Notes under the pieces: model-generated
Told to the model about the DNA's origin: nothing
What the model saw: the letters and a program-made list of their open reading frames with translations, nothing else
The model's database searches: none
Translations under genes and position numbers: made by a program
Origin: Roseobacter insulae
GTDB taxonomy: Bacteria > Pseudomonadota > Alphaproteobacteria > Rhodobacterales > Rhodobacteraceae
Reading direction: 5' to 3'
Assembly: GCF_019375555.1 (NCBI RefSeq)
Contig: NZ_JAHXDN010000001.1
Coordinates: 845,501 to 909,500, forward strand
Length of the DNA stretch: 64,000 nt
Shown here: positions 16,249 through 25,566 of the stretch, one piece after another
Numbering within the stretch: position 1 is the first letter of the stretch
Layout of the letters: each line of letters begins with the position of its first letter

Positions 16249-18329
16249 GCCGCGACAACCCCTACAAGCGCAGGCCGCGCATCCAGCCCGATCTCCTCAA
16301 AAGACAAAACAGGGTTGGAAATACCCTTGGCGCGCATGACCGTACGCAAGAACCGACGTCGGCGGGTGTTCGTCACGATTGCGGCGTTGATCCCGTTTTG
16401 GCTGGCGGATTGCAGCTTTTCGGAGACGTTTTCTGCCAGTTGATTGAACAGGTCGGGTGGTAGCGCGATGTCGAGGCCACGATCCGCCTCGATCTGATAG
16501 GTGTTGAAAGTGTCCTCCCATTCCGGGGCCAATTGAACCAGCGGCAGCGTGCCGTCTTCGCGCTTCAATTCTGCAATGAGTTGGAACCCCAATCGTTGCC
16601 GAACATGTTCGCAGATTGCTTCAGGCTGTGCATTTTGCACACGCGCTTCGGCCGTGGCTTCCAGAATTAGTGGCAAGTTCCTGATGGAAACCTGCTCGTC
16701 CAACAACAATCGCAAGACAGCGTGCAACACATCAATTGGCACCTTGTCGGGTATCATCTCGTCCAGCAGTTTTCTATTCGCCTCGGCGCGTGTTGGATCG
16801 GAGATATTTGTCATTTCCGAGAGCAATCGACGCAGCGATTTCAGCGACAGCAACCTGCTGAAGTTGCGCTTCACCGTTTCCAACAGATGGGTTGCGAGGA
16901 TTTCGGCTGGCGTGACGAGCGTCAACCCATCCAACGCAGCTTTTTCGTGATCGCGATTGTTGATCCACCGGGCGGGAGCCCCGTACACCGGTTCGGTCGT
17001 GTCTGTCCCGTTCGGAGCCGATGTTGACCCCTCCGGAATCAGCGCGAGAATTTGATCCGGGTTCAGCTGCGCGCGCGCTTGTTCAACACCCTGAATGCGC
17101 AAGACATAGGTTCCGACTTCAAGGGCAGGGTTATCCGTCAGGCGGATTTCCGGAAGGATCAGGCCGAATACGGAAGCAACATGCGTGCGCATGTTGGAAA
17201 TCCGCGCATCCAGCCCTGTGCCCGGATCCAGTACCATATTCACCAAATCCGGAGCGAATTCGACATGGATGTCGTCGAGTTCGAGGATATCCCCCAGGGG
17301 TTTGTCTTTGGGCAGTTGTTCCTCCGCTGTGTCAGCGTCCGGTGTCTGCTGTGTCGATCGGGCCTGACGGTGCAGCCAATATGCAGCGGTACCCAGGCAT
17401 GCACCTCCGAAGATAAAGGGCGCAAAAGGCAGGCCGGGGAACAGTGCGAACAGAACCATCAAAACTGCAACCGTTGCGATTGCCGACGGGTGTTTGCCAA
17501 GCTGGCTGAAAACCGCCAGATCGGTGGCCCCTTGTGCTCCGCCACGTGCGAGCAGCAGGGCCGAGGCAATTGAAATCACAACGGCCGGAATTTGCGATAC
17601 CAAGCCGTCTCCAACCGTCAAAATAGCATATGTTTCAAAGGCCTGGCCTATGGGCATTCCATGAACGGCAATACCCATGACCAAACCGGCCACAAGATTC
17701 AACAGAGTGATGAGCAGACCCGCAACCGCATCGCCTTTCACGAATTTCGAGGCACCGTCAAGCGATCCGAAAAAAGTTGTTTCCTGCTGTTCTCGCTCAC
17801 GTCTCTCGCGCGCTTCGGCATGGGTTATCGCACCGGCGGACATGTCGCTGTCAATTGCAAGCTGTTTGCCTGGCATTCCATCCAACGCGAACCGCGCGCC
17901 AACTTCCGCCATCCGGGTCGCGCCTTTCGTGATCACCATGAAGTTCACGATCAGGAGAACGCAAAATACAACGAGGCCGAGGAAGACACTTCCGCCCATC
18001 ACAAACTGAGCAAACCCTTCAATGACATCGCCTGCAGCATCCGTGCCGGTATGACCCTGTCCGATAATCAACTTGGTGGACGACACGTTCAGTGAGAGCC
18101 GCAACATCAGTGAGGCCAGCAAAATTGTCGGAAACGCAGAGAAGTCCAAAGGCCTTTCAATGAATAACGTGACCGTGAATATAAGGATTGCCAGTGCGAA
18201 AGATGCAGCCAGGCCGACATCCAAGACCCAGGCTGGCATAGGCAAAATCATCATGACGATCACCGCCATCAATGCGACGGCGAGCAGTATCGTAGGGTTA
18301 AAGAGAGCCTTGGCGGAAAGATTTTGCAC
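16245..18329 (-). CDS. flhA: Flagellar export protein FlhA
   Basis: A 694-aa protein: eight hydrophobic segments in the first half, with the FHIPEP-type region including FVKGDAVAGLLITLLN near residues 218-233 and the GDGLVSQIPA segment, then a large cytoplasmic domain (about residue 345 onward) that docks chaperone-substrate complexes. The start appears to be GTG at 18329, only 2 bases after the lytic transglycosylase gene. Typical length. Confidence 0.97.
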   Translation of the reverse strand: MQNLSAKALFNPTILLAVALMAVIVMMILPMPAWVLDVGLAASFALAILIFTVTLFIERPLDFSAFPTILLASLMLRLSLNVSSTKLIIGQGHTGTDAAGDVIEGFAQFVMGGSVFLGLVVFCVLLIVNFMVITKGATRMAEVGARFALDGMPGKQLAIDSDMSAGAITHAEARERREREQQETTFFGSLDGASKFVKGDAVAGLLITLLNLVAGLVMGIAVHGMPIGQAFETYAILTVGDGLVSQIPAVVISIASALLLARGGAQGATDLAVFSQLGKHPSAIATVAVLMVLFALFPGLPFAPFIFGGACLGTAAYWLHRQARSTQQTPDADTAEEQLPKDKPLGDILELDDIHVEFAPDLVNMVLDPGTGLDARISNMRTHVASVFGLILPEIRLTDNPALEVGTYVLRIQGVEQARAQLNPDQILALIPEGSTSAPNGTDTTEPVYGAPARWINNRDHEKAALDGLTLVTPAEILATHLLETVKRNFSRLLSLKSLRRLLSEMTNISDPTRAEANRKLLDEMIPDKVPIDVLHAVLRLLLDEQVSIRNLPLILEATAEARVQNAQPEAICEHVRQRLGFQLIAELKREDGTLPLVQLAPEWEDTFNTYQIEADRGLDIALPPDLFNQLAENVSEKLQSASQNGINAAIVTNTRRRRFLRTVMRAKGISNPVLSFEEIGLDARPALVGVVAA

Positions 18330-18331
18330 GT

Positions 18332-19042
18332 TCAGTTTTTCCCTGTGTTTTGTATCAGGCTGGCGACACCCGAATTGGCGCTCAGAGGAACTAACGATCC
18401 TGGAAGCGGTCGCGCGCCGGAGTTCTGCAAAAGCGGAAACCGATTTTGCTTCCGGCGTGACCAGTTGATTGCGCGCCGCTGCAGATCGGGAACTGACATA
18501 CTCGCGAAGATTTCATTAAACCGTTTTTGATAACGCGTCGCATGCTCCGGAGTTCTCGAGTGGAAGGCACCGACGGCAGCGGTCCAATTGCCTTTTTCCT
18601 TATACAAGTCTGAAAGAAATTGAGCCGCGTATTGTGCGTTGTTAAACGGGTCGAACATCTCGGCAACCGAACCAAATGCATTGCCATGCCAGCGGTAGTT
18701 CAACTGAAAACAGCCGACATCGATGTTGTTTTTGCCTGTGGACAGATGATCACGAACATATCTTTCCGCATCCTGCCTCGTGTCCGGCCAAAGCCCTTTT
18801 CCCGCAACATTAATTGCCCATGGCCAAGGGCTTAGGCGCCCTCGCTGCGATCGCCCGGTTTCTGTTCGGGTCACCGCTTTCAGTACTGCGAGCGGAACAC
18901 CTGTTTCCTGAGCCGCTGAATATGCCGCCCTGTCACACAAGTTGCTGGTTGCTGCGTAGCCGTGACTCGCCAACGCCAACAAGAACGTCAGTAGGAGGTG
19001 CAGCCGAAACCGTACCGTTATTTGCGGTCTAATTGTGAGCAT
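18332..19042 (-). CDS. Lytic transglycosylase-like peptidoglycan hydrolase (flagellar)
   Basis: A 236-aa exported protein: signal peptide about residues 1-32, then an SLT-type domain. The probable catalytic Glu lies in AVTRTETGRSQ, and the CFQLNYRWHG and FDPFNNAQYAAQFLSDLY segments match the lysozyme-like fold. It probably opens the wall for the rod, replacing the muramidase domain missing from the FlgJ-like protein at 3970. The ATG at 19042 follows AAGGATG and precedes a good signal peptide; upstream in-frame starts spoil it. Confidence 0.85.
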   Translation of the reverse strand: MLTIRPQITVRFRLHLLLTFLLALASHGYAATSNLCDRAAYSAAQETGVPLAVLKAVTRTETGRSQRGRLSPWPWAINVAGKGLWPDTRQDAERYVRDHLSTGKNNIDVGCFQLNYRWHGNAFGSVAEMFDPFNNAQYAAQFLSDLYKEKGNWTAAVGAFHSRTPEHATRYQKRFNEIFASMSVPDLQRRAINWSRRKQNRFPLLQNSGARPLPGSLVPLSANSGVASLIQNTGKN

Positions 19043-19139
19043 TCTGCATCCTTGACGACTGCTTTTTGCAGCTGCCTCAAGGTACGCAACCAAGGTTTAT
19101 TTTTGGTAACTTCTGGCAGTACCCAAAGCGGGAAAGAGA

Positions 19140-21398
19140 TCACTGTTCCGCGAGAGAAACCGGGAGGCTCTGCAAAAGGTTTGTCAGAACACCTCTTGCC
19201 GCAGCGCTTTGCTCCAACGCAGATTCAGAGCGAGATAGCATGCCGGCCTCAGTGGGTATTTGAGAGACTTCGGAAGAAGCCAACGAACTGACATCCTGCA
19301 ACTGCGGTGCAAACCTGCGCGTCAGCTCTACCCAATCGTCAGACAGCCACGCGGACTGTGCGGCCATCTGGGGAAGATTCGCAGACTGGAACAACAGCGA
19401 TGCGGCCTGGTTTTGACCAAGAGCCAAAAGTGCTGCTGCACGGGTCTTGTCCGCCGTTTCACCTTCAACGCCATTAAGGGTTGTGATCGCCTCATCAGGG
19501 CGCATCAGGTCCATCTGAATTTGTGAAAGAAGTATCTTGAATGCGTCGCCCCGATACGTCCTCGGCGTTGCTTTGAGAGTGGTTTCAGCATTGTCGGCAA
19601 AACCGAGATTTCGTAACCTCGCCGCCGTGGCGAGGAGCGTTTCTGGTTCCAAACTTTGTGCCTCGGCTGGAAACTCCGAAAAGAACAATTCCAAAAACTG
19701 AATCTCATCTGCTGATTTAACCAGCTCATAAAAAACACGCGAATAGAGCTCTGAAAGCCGATCAGGATCACCTTGCAGATCGGACTTGTCGATTGCGGTA
19801 AACGCCTTGACGAACTGCTTTGACTTCGCGGATGCAATGATATGAGCACGAGCTAATTCTCGCCCCAACTCGCCATCACGGTTCTCAAATGCAAAGGACT
19901 CGATCAAAAGCGCAATGTCGGCCGAAATGTCGGTATCGTCTTCCAGTGCATTCTCAACCAACTCGATGAGAGCACCGGGCGTTTCCCTTGTATTTCCCTG
20001 AATGACTTCATCAAGCAGCTCGTCGGCGGCGGAGCTATTGCCACGTTCATTTTCAATTTTTGCCCTCGCAAGGCCGGTACTTCCCCTTGGTTCGTAGCCG
20101 CCTAATTCTATGGTCCGCAACGCCATGGTGGCCGCTTCCAAATTCCCACTTTCGATAAGCCGGTCACTCACGATCGGAGCCAAGAATTCGCGAAGATGCA
20201 TCGGCAGTGCCGCAAGCGCACGCAGAGCAGCTTTTTCATTGACCTGTTGTTCTTCCGGTAACTGATTCGCTGCCAGTATTCCCCAGAGCGCCAGATCCGA
20301 GTCGCAATCAGAGTACCGGTGAACAAAACGCGGGTTCCTCGCATGTTCATATTCCATGATGTCCGCTAAATCCATTAGCCCTGGATTTTCCTGCATCAGG
20401 ACATCCGACAATCGCAAAATCTGCTTCGCTTCAACGCCAAATCCGAAAAAAAGATATAGTTGCGCAAGATCCTTTGCCTCGCGCGGTTCCAAACGCCCAA
20501 GTTCATCATACAAGGCAGCTCTCTTCTTCGCAATTTGGTGAACGAATGGTTCCTCAGTGCCCCACTCCATGACGTCAAATTCACTTGGGTCAGCACAGAG
20601 TGCGCCTGATGTCATAAGGTCAATCGGGTCGGCCGAATTAGGTGTATCGCGGCTATTGGTAACCCTTATGTTGCCGGAATTGGGCATCAACGCCTCTGTC
20701 GCTTCCGTTGATGAATCGAACACATCGGCCAGTTGTGCAGGTACATTGATGTCGGCAACTTCACCGATACTTGGCGTCGCCGCTTGTAGAATTCCACGCG
20801 AGGCGGCATCACTTATCCCTCGCAAAAGCCTGTCTCGTGTTTCCTCCACAAGTGCCGCTTGTTGTTCGGAAATCGCTTGATCATCTGCCGTGTCGGCAAT
20901 TTCGATGTCCGTTTTTGCCTGGTCGTCGGATTCAGTCTGTTGAGGCGTCGCGACGGGCGGGGACCAAAGCAAGTCGCCGTAGTTAAAGCGTGATCGTGGC
21001 GCATCCTGCAGGACTATCGGCTTTTCCGTAAGCGCCTGCGGCGGCAGCGGGGGGCCGTCCTGGATATCGACAACCAGATACTCTCCCTGCTCCAAAAAGG
21101 TTTTGACCGCGCAATCACAAGTCAGTTCGAGATCAATGCGGGACGCAGATGACAAAATGTCACTTAAATATGTATCTGAAATAATGGAGAATGTTTGACT
21201 GGTATCAAATCCGTCAGAGTGACCGGAAAAAATGATTGACTGTCGTCCGACATCGCTTTCGGCGCGCCACTCCACGTCGGGAGGCAATTGCATGACCAAC
21301 CTGGTGAAACCATCGTGATCACCCGACCTCACAACAATTGGCTCGGCCCATGCTATTGATGCAGTGCTCAGCCAGGCGCACACCAGTAATTTTTTCAT
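19140..21398 (-). CDS. Large exported helical protein of unknown function in the motA operon
   Basis: I do not recognise a named family. The 752-aa product has a Sec signal peptide (cleavage near residue 18), an N-terminal beta-rich domain of about 110 residues beginning EPIVVRSGDHDGFTRLVMQL (similar in pattern to an AMIN-type wall or secretin-binding domain), a low-complexity acidic/Gln linker to about residue 260, then a long run of paired helices typical of TPR/Sel1-like alpha-solenoids to the C-terminus. Its start overlaps the motA stop (ATGA) and the transglycosylase follows, so a role in stator or rod insertion at the cell wall is likely. Confidence 0.75.
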   Translation of the reverse strand: MKKLLVCAWLSTASIAWAEPIVVRSGDHDGFTRLVMQLPPDVEWRAESDVGRQSIIFSGHSDGFDTSQTFSIISDTYLSDILSSASRIDLELTCDCAVKTFLEQGEYLVVDIQDGPPLPPQALTEKPIVLQDAPRSRFNYGDLLWSPPVATPQQTESDDQAKTDIEIADTADDQAISEQQAALVEETRDRLLRGISDAASRGILQAATPSIGEVADINVPAQLADVFDSSTEATEALMPNSGNIRVTNSRDTPNSADPIDLMTSGALCADPSEFDVMEWGTEEPFVHQIAKKRAALYDELGRLEPREAKDLAQLYLFFGFGVEAKQILRLSDVLMQENPGLMDLADIMEYEHARNPRFVHRYSDCDSDLALWGILAANQLPEEQQVNEKAALRALAALPMHLREFLAPIVSDRLIESGNLEAATMALRTIELGGYEPRGSTGLARAKIENERGNSSAADELLDEVIQGNTRETPGALIELVENALEDDTDISADIALLIESFAFENRDGELGRELARAHIIASAKSKQFVKAFTAIDKSDLQGDPDRLSELYSRVFYELVKSADEIQFLELFFSEFPAEAQSLEPETLLATAARLRNLGFADNAETTLKATPRTYRGDAFKILLSQIQMDLMRPDEAITTLNGVEGETADKTRAAALLALGQNQAASLLFQSANLPQMAAQSAWLSDDWVELTRRFAPQLQDVSSLASSEVSQIPTEAGMLSRSESALEQSAAARGVLTNLLQSLPVSLAEQ

Positions 21399-22264
21399 GC
21401 AGCACCTTGCTTGACGGACTTCAGAGCTTCCTCCAACTCAGAGAAACTTGGCCGACAGTGCGACGGGGTGTTCTGGCGCCCGACTTCGATGCAGATATTG
21501 GTGGCATGGGCATGGAGGTTTGCCACGAGCACCTCTCGGATCAACTGGTAGAAGTGACCGTCTTCTTCGGTCACCATTTTCACCTTTGCCGCGAAGGGGC
21601 CAACCAGCCCATATGCCAGAAAGACGCCCAGAAAGGTTCCTACCAAGGCACCACCAATCAATTTGCCCAGAACTTCCGGAGGCTGATCTATTGAAGCCAT
21701 TGTTTTGATGATGCCCAAGACCGCGGCAACAATGCCAAGCGCCGGCAGACCATCGGCAACTGTTTGAAGGGCGTGGCTGGAGTGCATGGCGTGATGCATA
21801 TTGGCTTCCATCCGCTTCTCAAGCACTTCTTCAACCTGATGGGGATCGTCGTAATTCATTGAAGCTGACCGCATCGTGTCACAAATCAACGCGATGGCCT
21901 CGCTGTCCTTCAGAATCTTGGGATACTTGGAAAAAATCGCCGATTCCTCAGGAGCTTCAATGTGCTCTTCGATCGCAACCGGGTTTTGACGCGCAAGCCG
22001 GATCAGTTCGAAGAGCAGGCAAAGCAAGTCTCGGTAGTCGGAATGGGCCCACTTCGGACCTTTAAACACCCGTCCCATGTCCCGGGCAGTTTGCTTGATG
22101 GCGGACATATCGTTGCTGATGAGAAAAGCACCAATCGCGGCGCCGCCGATCATTGTCAGTTCGAACGGCAGTGCTTTGAAAATGATCCCCATCTTGCCCC
22201 CGGCGGCCAGGTAGCCGCCGAATACCATGACAAAAATGGTAATAATGCCAATGATTCCGATCAT
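21395..22264 (-). CDS. motA: Flagellar stator protein MotA
   Basis: A 289-aa inner-membrane proton-channel subunit with helices at about residues 1-22, 33-50, 170-190 and 200-225, and a cytoplasmic loop (residues 60-165). Features are the N-terminal IGIIGIITIFVMVFGGYLAAGG and the ALQTVADGLPALGIVAAVLG and GGALVGTFLGVFLAYG segments of helices 3 and 4. motB is not adjacent but at 34436, in another operon, an unusual split. Confidence 0.97.
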   Translation of the reverse strand: MIGIIGIITIFVMVFGGYLAAGGKMGIIFKALPFELTMIGGAAIGAFLISNDMSAIKQTARDMGRVFKGPKWAHSDYRDLLCLLFELIRLARQNPVAIEEHIEAPEESAIFSKYPKILKDSEAIALICDTMRSASMNYDDPHQVEEVLEKRMEANMHHAMHSSHALQTVADGLPALGIVAAVLGIIKTMASIDQPPEVLGKLIGGALVGTFLGVFLAYGLVGPFAAKVKMVTEEDGHFYQLIREVLVANLHAHATNICIEVGRQNTPSHCRPSFSELEEALKSVKQGAA

Positions 22265-22330
22265 GTCGTTCCCCGATCCAGATTACAAATGCACCATTGC
22301 AAAAGGAGGTTAAGAAAGCCTCATCGGCGG

Positions 22331-22936
22331 CTACCCTTTTGGAACATCGGCGTTGCGACCGGCGAGAATCACGCTGATCGAGTAGGCGACCTGGGGCGAT
22401 AATCCCGCCATGATGCCTGCAGCGGCATTAGGTCTCATCCGGCCCAGAAAACCCGCAGCAAATGCCGGCTCCATTTCCTCGAAAAGAGGAGCCGCATCTT
22501 TCGGCTTCATGTTTTCATAAACGGAGGTCAGGCGCGTCAGATCGTCTTCCGCAGCTGTATTGGCCAAGGCCAGCATGCTTCTCAGGGATTCCTCAGCATC
22601 CTGCAAGACCGTCAGGCGGCGCTCGATTTGTTCGTCGGCGACCGACAGGGCTTTCATTCTCATGTCGATCTGTTGCTCACGTTCTTTCAGGCGTTTCTCG
22701 CGCTCCTGAAAGGCAACCAGCATCTGTGACATTTCCGCCTTGTCCACTTCGGGCGCTGTCTTTGTCTCTGTCGTGGTCTCCGGCGTTTCCTGTGCAGCCG
22801 CCAACGGGTTTTCGGTGGCAAAGGCCTGCCCCGTGCCGGACCCGACGCGCACCGCTGCAGATGCCATTAAGAGACCGGCTATCAACAGGATGGACCCTCT
22901 GCCATGTCGACCGTTGAACAAGGATCCAATCATCAC
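22331..22936 (-). CDS. MotE-like stator chaperone (MgtE-N-type C-terminus)
   Basis: A 201-aa protein with an N-terminal membrane or signal segment (about residues 15-35), a coiled coil (about 70-120, rich in KRLKEREQQID-type heptads), and a C-terminal MgtE_N-like helical domain starting around VYENMKPKDAAPLFEEM. That order matches the MotE chaperones, which stabilise MotC in rhizobia. Starts are GTG at 22936 or ATG at 22933; the former overlaps the upstream gene. It lies 66 bases before motA. Confidence 0.75.
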   Translation of the reverse strand: MMIGSLFNGRHGRGSILLIAGLLMASAAVRVGSGTGQAFATENPLAAAQETPETTTETKTAPEVDKAEMSQMLVAFQEREKRLKEREQQIDMRMKALSVADEQIERRLTVLQDAEESLRSMLALANTAAEDDLTRLTSVYENMKPKDAAPLFEEMEPAFAAGFLGRMRPNAAAGIMAGLSPQVAYSISVILAGRNADVPKG

Positions 22937-23322
22937 TGGTGTGCCTCCGCGCCGCGGTGCCGAACGAACATCGGCTCACTGGGAGCCTGGGCGGCCTGCG
23001 GCTCGGAGCGGACAGCCTGCCTGTTGCTTTGGGGGACTTCGGGAATGTCATGCAGAGATGCCATTTGCAGCTCTAGCTTGCGCGACATTTCTTCGGCGCG
23101 CTGCGTAAGCTCTGTGAGCGTCTGCGCCGAATTCGCGGCGGTTGCCTGAGCGGATGACAGCGTTTTTGTCAAATCATCCACCTGCGCGGACAAGACTGCG
23201 ACGGCACCTCCAACGCCCTTTTCGAGGTCATTGAAGCGGTTGAGACGCCGGCCCAGAACGAAGCAGTAAACTCCCGCGCCCACGGCGCCAGCTGTGAGCA
23301 ATATGTCGGCAATAAGGTCCAT
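22933..23322 (-). CDS. Small single-pass membrane protein of flagellar operon
   Basis: A 129-aa protein with one N-terminal membrane helix (residues 7-24), a coiled coil (about residues 35-95) and a disordered tail rich in Gln, Pro and Glu. The ATG at 23322 has a strong AAGGAGG site. Homologous small proteins occur beside fliL and motE-like genes in alphaproteobacterial flagellar clusters; the function is not known to me. The gene overlaps the motE-like gene. Confidence 0.7.
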   Translation of the reverse strand: MDLIADILLTAGAVGAGVYCFVLGRRLNRFNDLEKGVGGAVAVLSAQVDDLTKTLSSAQATAANSAQTLTELTQRAEEMSRKLELQMASLHDIPEVPQSNRQAVRSEPQAAQAPSEPMFVRHRGAEAHQ

Positions 23323-23332
23323 TTCACCCTCC

Positions 23333-23818
23333 TTAATTCAGCACAAATTCCATGATGAGAAGATCGTTGACGCGGTCCGGTCCGGCGACGGCCTGTACAC
23401 GGCGCAGCATCTGCGCGCGTAGACGGGTCAGGGATGACGGGTTCTCGATATCGCTTAGTTCGAGAGCGCGCAGGTAGCTGTTCAGAACATCGACCACGCG
23501 CGGCATTATCAACTCGACATCGTCAACATATTTCTTGGTGACTTCGAGCTCCGCGCGAAACCGGAGATGCTTCTGAACACTCCTGCTCGGCAGGGAAATT
23601 GTGATCGGTTCAATGGAGACGAACGCCACTTTCGGCAGCGCTTCCGGCGTCTCTTCCTCAACCGGCTCCGCGGCCGATTCGTTGTTTAAAATCAGGCCGG
23701 ACCAGGTCGCATAGAATCCCCCTCCGCCGCCTGCCAGAAGCAGAACGAGCCCAATAATCAAAGGCATTTTCGATGATTTTTTGTCAGTTGACGGTTCAAC
23801 GGTCGCTGCGTCTGCCAT
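23333..23818 (-). CDS. fliL: Flagellar basal body-associated protein FliL (copy 2)
   Basis: A 161-aa FliL protein: cytoplasmic tail rich in Lys/Ser, a membrane helix at about residues 19-38, and a periplasmic domain with VAFVSIEPITISLPS and a C-terminal DRVNDLLIMEFVLN. It heads the operon fliL, small membrane protein, motE-like, motA, exported helical protein, transglycosylase, flhA and so on. It is diverged from the copy at 13310. It is divergent from fliF. Confidence 0.92.
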   Translation of the reverse strand: MADAATVEPSTDKKSSKMPLIIGLVLLLAGGGGGFYATWSGLILNNESAAEPVEEETPEALPKVAFVSIEPITISLPSRSVQKHLRFRAELEVTKKYVDDVELIMPRVVDVLNSYLRALELSDIENPSSLTRLRAQMLRRVQAVAGPDRVNDLLIMEFVLN

Positions 23819-23864
23819 GTTATTCCCGCTTCCAGTTACGAAAAACGTTATAGACGCGATTGCA

Positions 23865-23879
23865 CTAACCGATTGTTAA
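23865..23879. promoter_or_regulatory. CtrA-like box between fliL and fliF
   Basis: CTAA-CCGATTG-TTAA matches TTAA-N7-TTAA with one mismatch, in the divergent promoter region of fliL (minus) and fliF (plus). It is the best placed of three such boxes, 62 bases before the fliF GTG. CtrA control of flagellar operons is established in alphaproteobacteria; binding here is inferred. Confidence 0.55.
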
Positions 23880-23940
23880 GCCAGATCGTTCATTGCTGTT
23901 GTCACCGCCGAACAGAACGTTTGGCTTGACGGAGGCGATT

Positions 23941-25566
23941 GTGCAGCAAGTACTGAATGCTTGGACGGGGATGAATATACGCCGTCAGATTATTGTTGTC
24001 GTAGCGACCGGCGCGATGTTCTTCGCGATTTTGGCGATGTCCAGAATGGCGTCTGCTCCCACAATGACACTCCTTTATGCGGGCTTGGAAAATGGCGCCG
24101 CAGGAGATGTCGTTCGGGCGCTGGAACAACGTGGTGCCGTATTCGAGGTGCGCGGTGGCTCCATATTCGTCGACGCCAAACAGCGTGATCAACTTCGAAT
24201 GACCTTAGCCAGTGAAGGATTGCCGGCCAATTCGAATAGCGGCTACGAATTGTTGGATACGCTGTCAGGTTTTGGCACCACGTCGCAGATGTTTGATGCC
24301 GCGTATTGGCGCGCCAAGGAAGGCGAGCTTGCGCGCACCGTAGTCTCAAGCCCGCATATCGCGATGGCACGCGTGCACATCGCCAGCACGGGGTCCAATC
24401 CTTTTCAACGAGGCGTGACCCCCAAGGCATCAGTCGCCGTAACTCCAACCGGCGCCGCGATAACGCCCCAGCAGGCTAAAGCGATCCGCTTCCTGGTTTC
24501 TTCGGCGGTGGCGGGGCTGGCCGCTGAGGATGTCGCGGTGATTGACGCCAACGGAACGCTGATCGGCGCGACCGATGAAGCCGTGCCTGCCAATGGTGGA
24601 GACGACAAGGCGCAACTGTTGCGCGACAAAGTACAGCGGCTTCTGGAGGCGCGCGTCGGGTTCGGCAACGCCATCGTCGAGGTCAGCGTTGATACCGTGA
24701 CAGAAAGTGAAGCGATCCGTGAAAGGATTTTTGACCCTGAGAGCCGTGTCGCGATCAGCACCGACACGGAGGAGCGTAACAACACGTCGAATGAGGCTGG
24801 TGGCGGCAACGTAACGGTCGCGTCCAACCTGCCGGATGAAGAAGGTGCCGGCGGTGAGAATTCGTCTTCCCAAAACAGCGAATCGCGTGAACGTGTGAAC
24901 TACGAAGTATCTGAAACTGAACGTGAAATCGTGCGCAATCCGGGTGCCATCAAGCGGTTGACGGTCGCGGTTCTGGTGAACGAAGCAACAACCACGGCGG
25001 AAGATGGCGCGCAGACATTTGCGCCGCGTGATGAGGCTGAACTGAATGCGCTGAAGGATCTGGTTGCATCTGCCGTTGGCTTTGACGAAACCCGCGGCGA
25101 CATCATTACGATCAAATCTATGGCGCTGCAGAACGTGCCCCCTGTTGGGACTGCGGCCGGGACCTCGCTTATCGATGGTCTCAATGTCGATCTGATGTCG
25201 GCGATTCAAATGGCGGTACTGGCGATGGTGACGCTTATTTTGGGTCTGTTTGTCGTACGGCCTCTTTTGATGAAACCAGCAGAGCTGCCAAATAACGATG
25301 TTCCCGCGCTCCCCGTAGGTGCCGACCCGCAAATGGAGGAGGCCGGTCTGACGGGCGAAGTGACTTCCGACGACTTCGATTTGCCAGAGCTCCCTATCAT
25401 TTCGGGCTTTGGCGGCGGCGAGGGTGGGGAACTTCCCGACTTGCCGATGGCTGGCGGCGTTTCGGAAGATCCGGTTGATCGCCTGCGCAACATGATTGGC
25501 GAACGACAAGAAGAAACTGTCGAAATCCTGCGCAGTTGGCTGGAAGATAAAGAGGAGAGCGTCTGA
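23941..25566 (+). CDS. fliF: Flagellar MS-ring protein FliF
   Basis: A 541-aa protein with a membrane helix (about residues 15-35), YscJ-like ring-building modules (LYAGLENGAAGDVVRALEQRG near residue 43, GYELLDT, ARVHIAS), a variable acidic loop, a second membrane helix near residue 425, and a C-terminal tail DRLRNMIGERQEETVEILRSWL that is the FliG-binding region. The GTG at 23941 has GGAGG 5 bases upstream and is preferred to a TTG at 23893. The stop overlaps the next ATG (TGATG). No fliG is adjacent. Confidence 0.96.
   Translation: MQQVLNAWTGMNIRRQIIVVVATGAMFFAILAMSRMASAPTMTLLYAGLENGAAGDVVRALEQRGAVFEVRGGSIFVDAKQRDQLRMTLASEGLPANSNSGYELLDTLSGFGTTSQMFDAAYWRAKEGELARTVVSSPHIAMARVHIASTGSNPFQRGVTPKASVAVTPTGAAITPQQAKAIRFLVSSAVAGLAAEDVAVIDANGTLIGATDEAVPANGGDDKAQLLRDKVQRLLEARVGFGNAIVEVSVDTVTESEAIRERIFDPESRVAISTDTEERNNTSNEAGGGNVTVASNLPDEEGAGGENSSSQNSESRERVNYEVSETEREIVRNPGAIKRLTVAVLVNEATTTAEDGAQTFAPRDEAELNALKDLVASAVGFDETRGDIITIKSMALQNVPPVGTAAGTSLIDGLNVDLMSAIQMAVLAMVTLILGLFVVRPLLMKPAELPNNDVPALPVGADPQMEEAGLTGEVTSDDFDLPELPIISGFGGGEGGELPDLPMAGGVSEDPVDRLRNMIGERQEETVEILRSWLEDKEESV

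Noticed and set aside
24430-25509. A 359-codon minus-strand frame opposite fliF
   Set aside because: Antisense shadow of fliF; no ribosome site, no family pattern.
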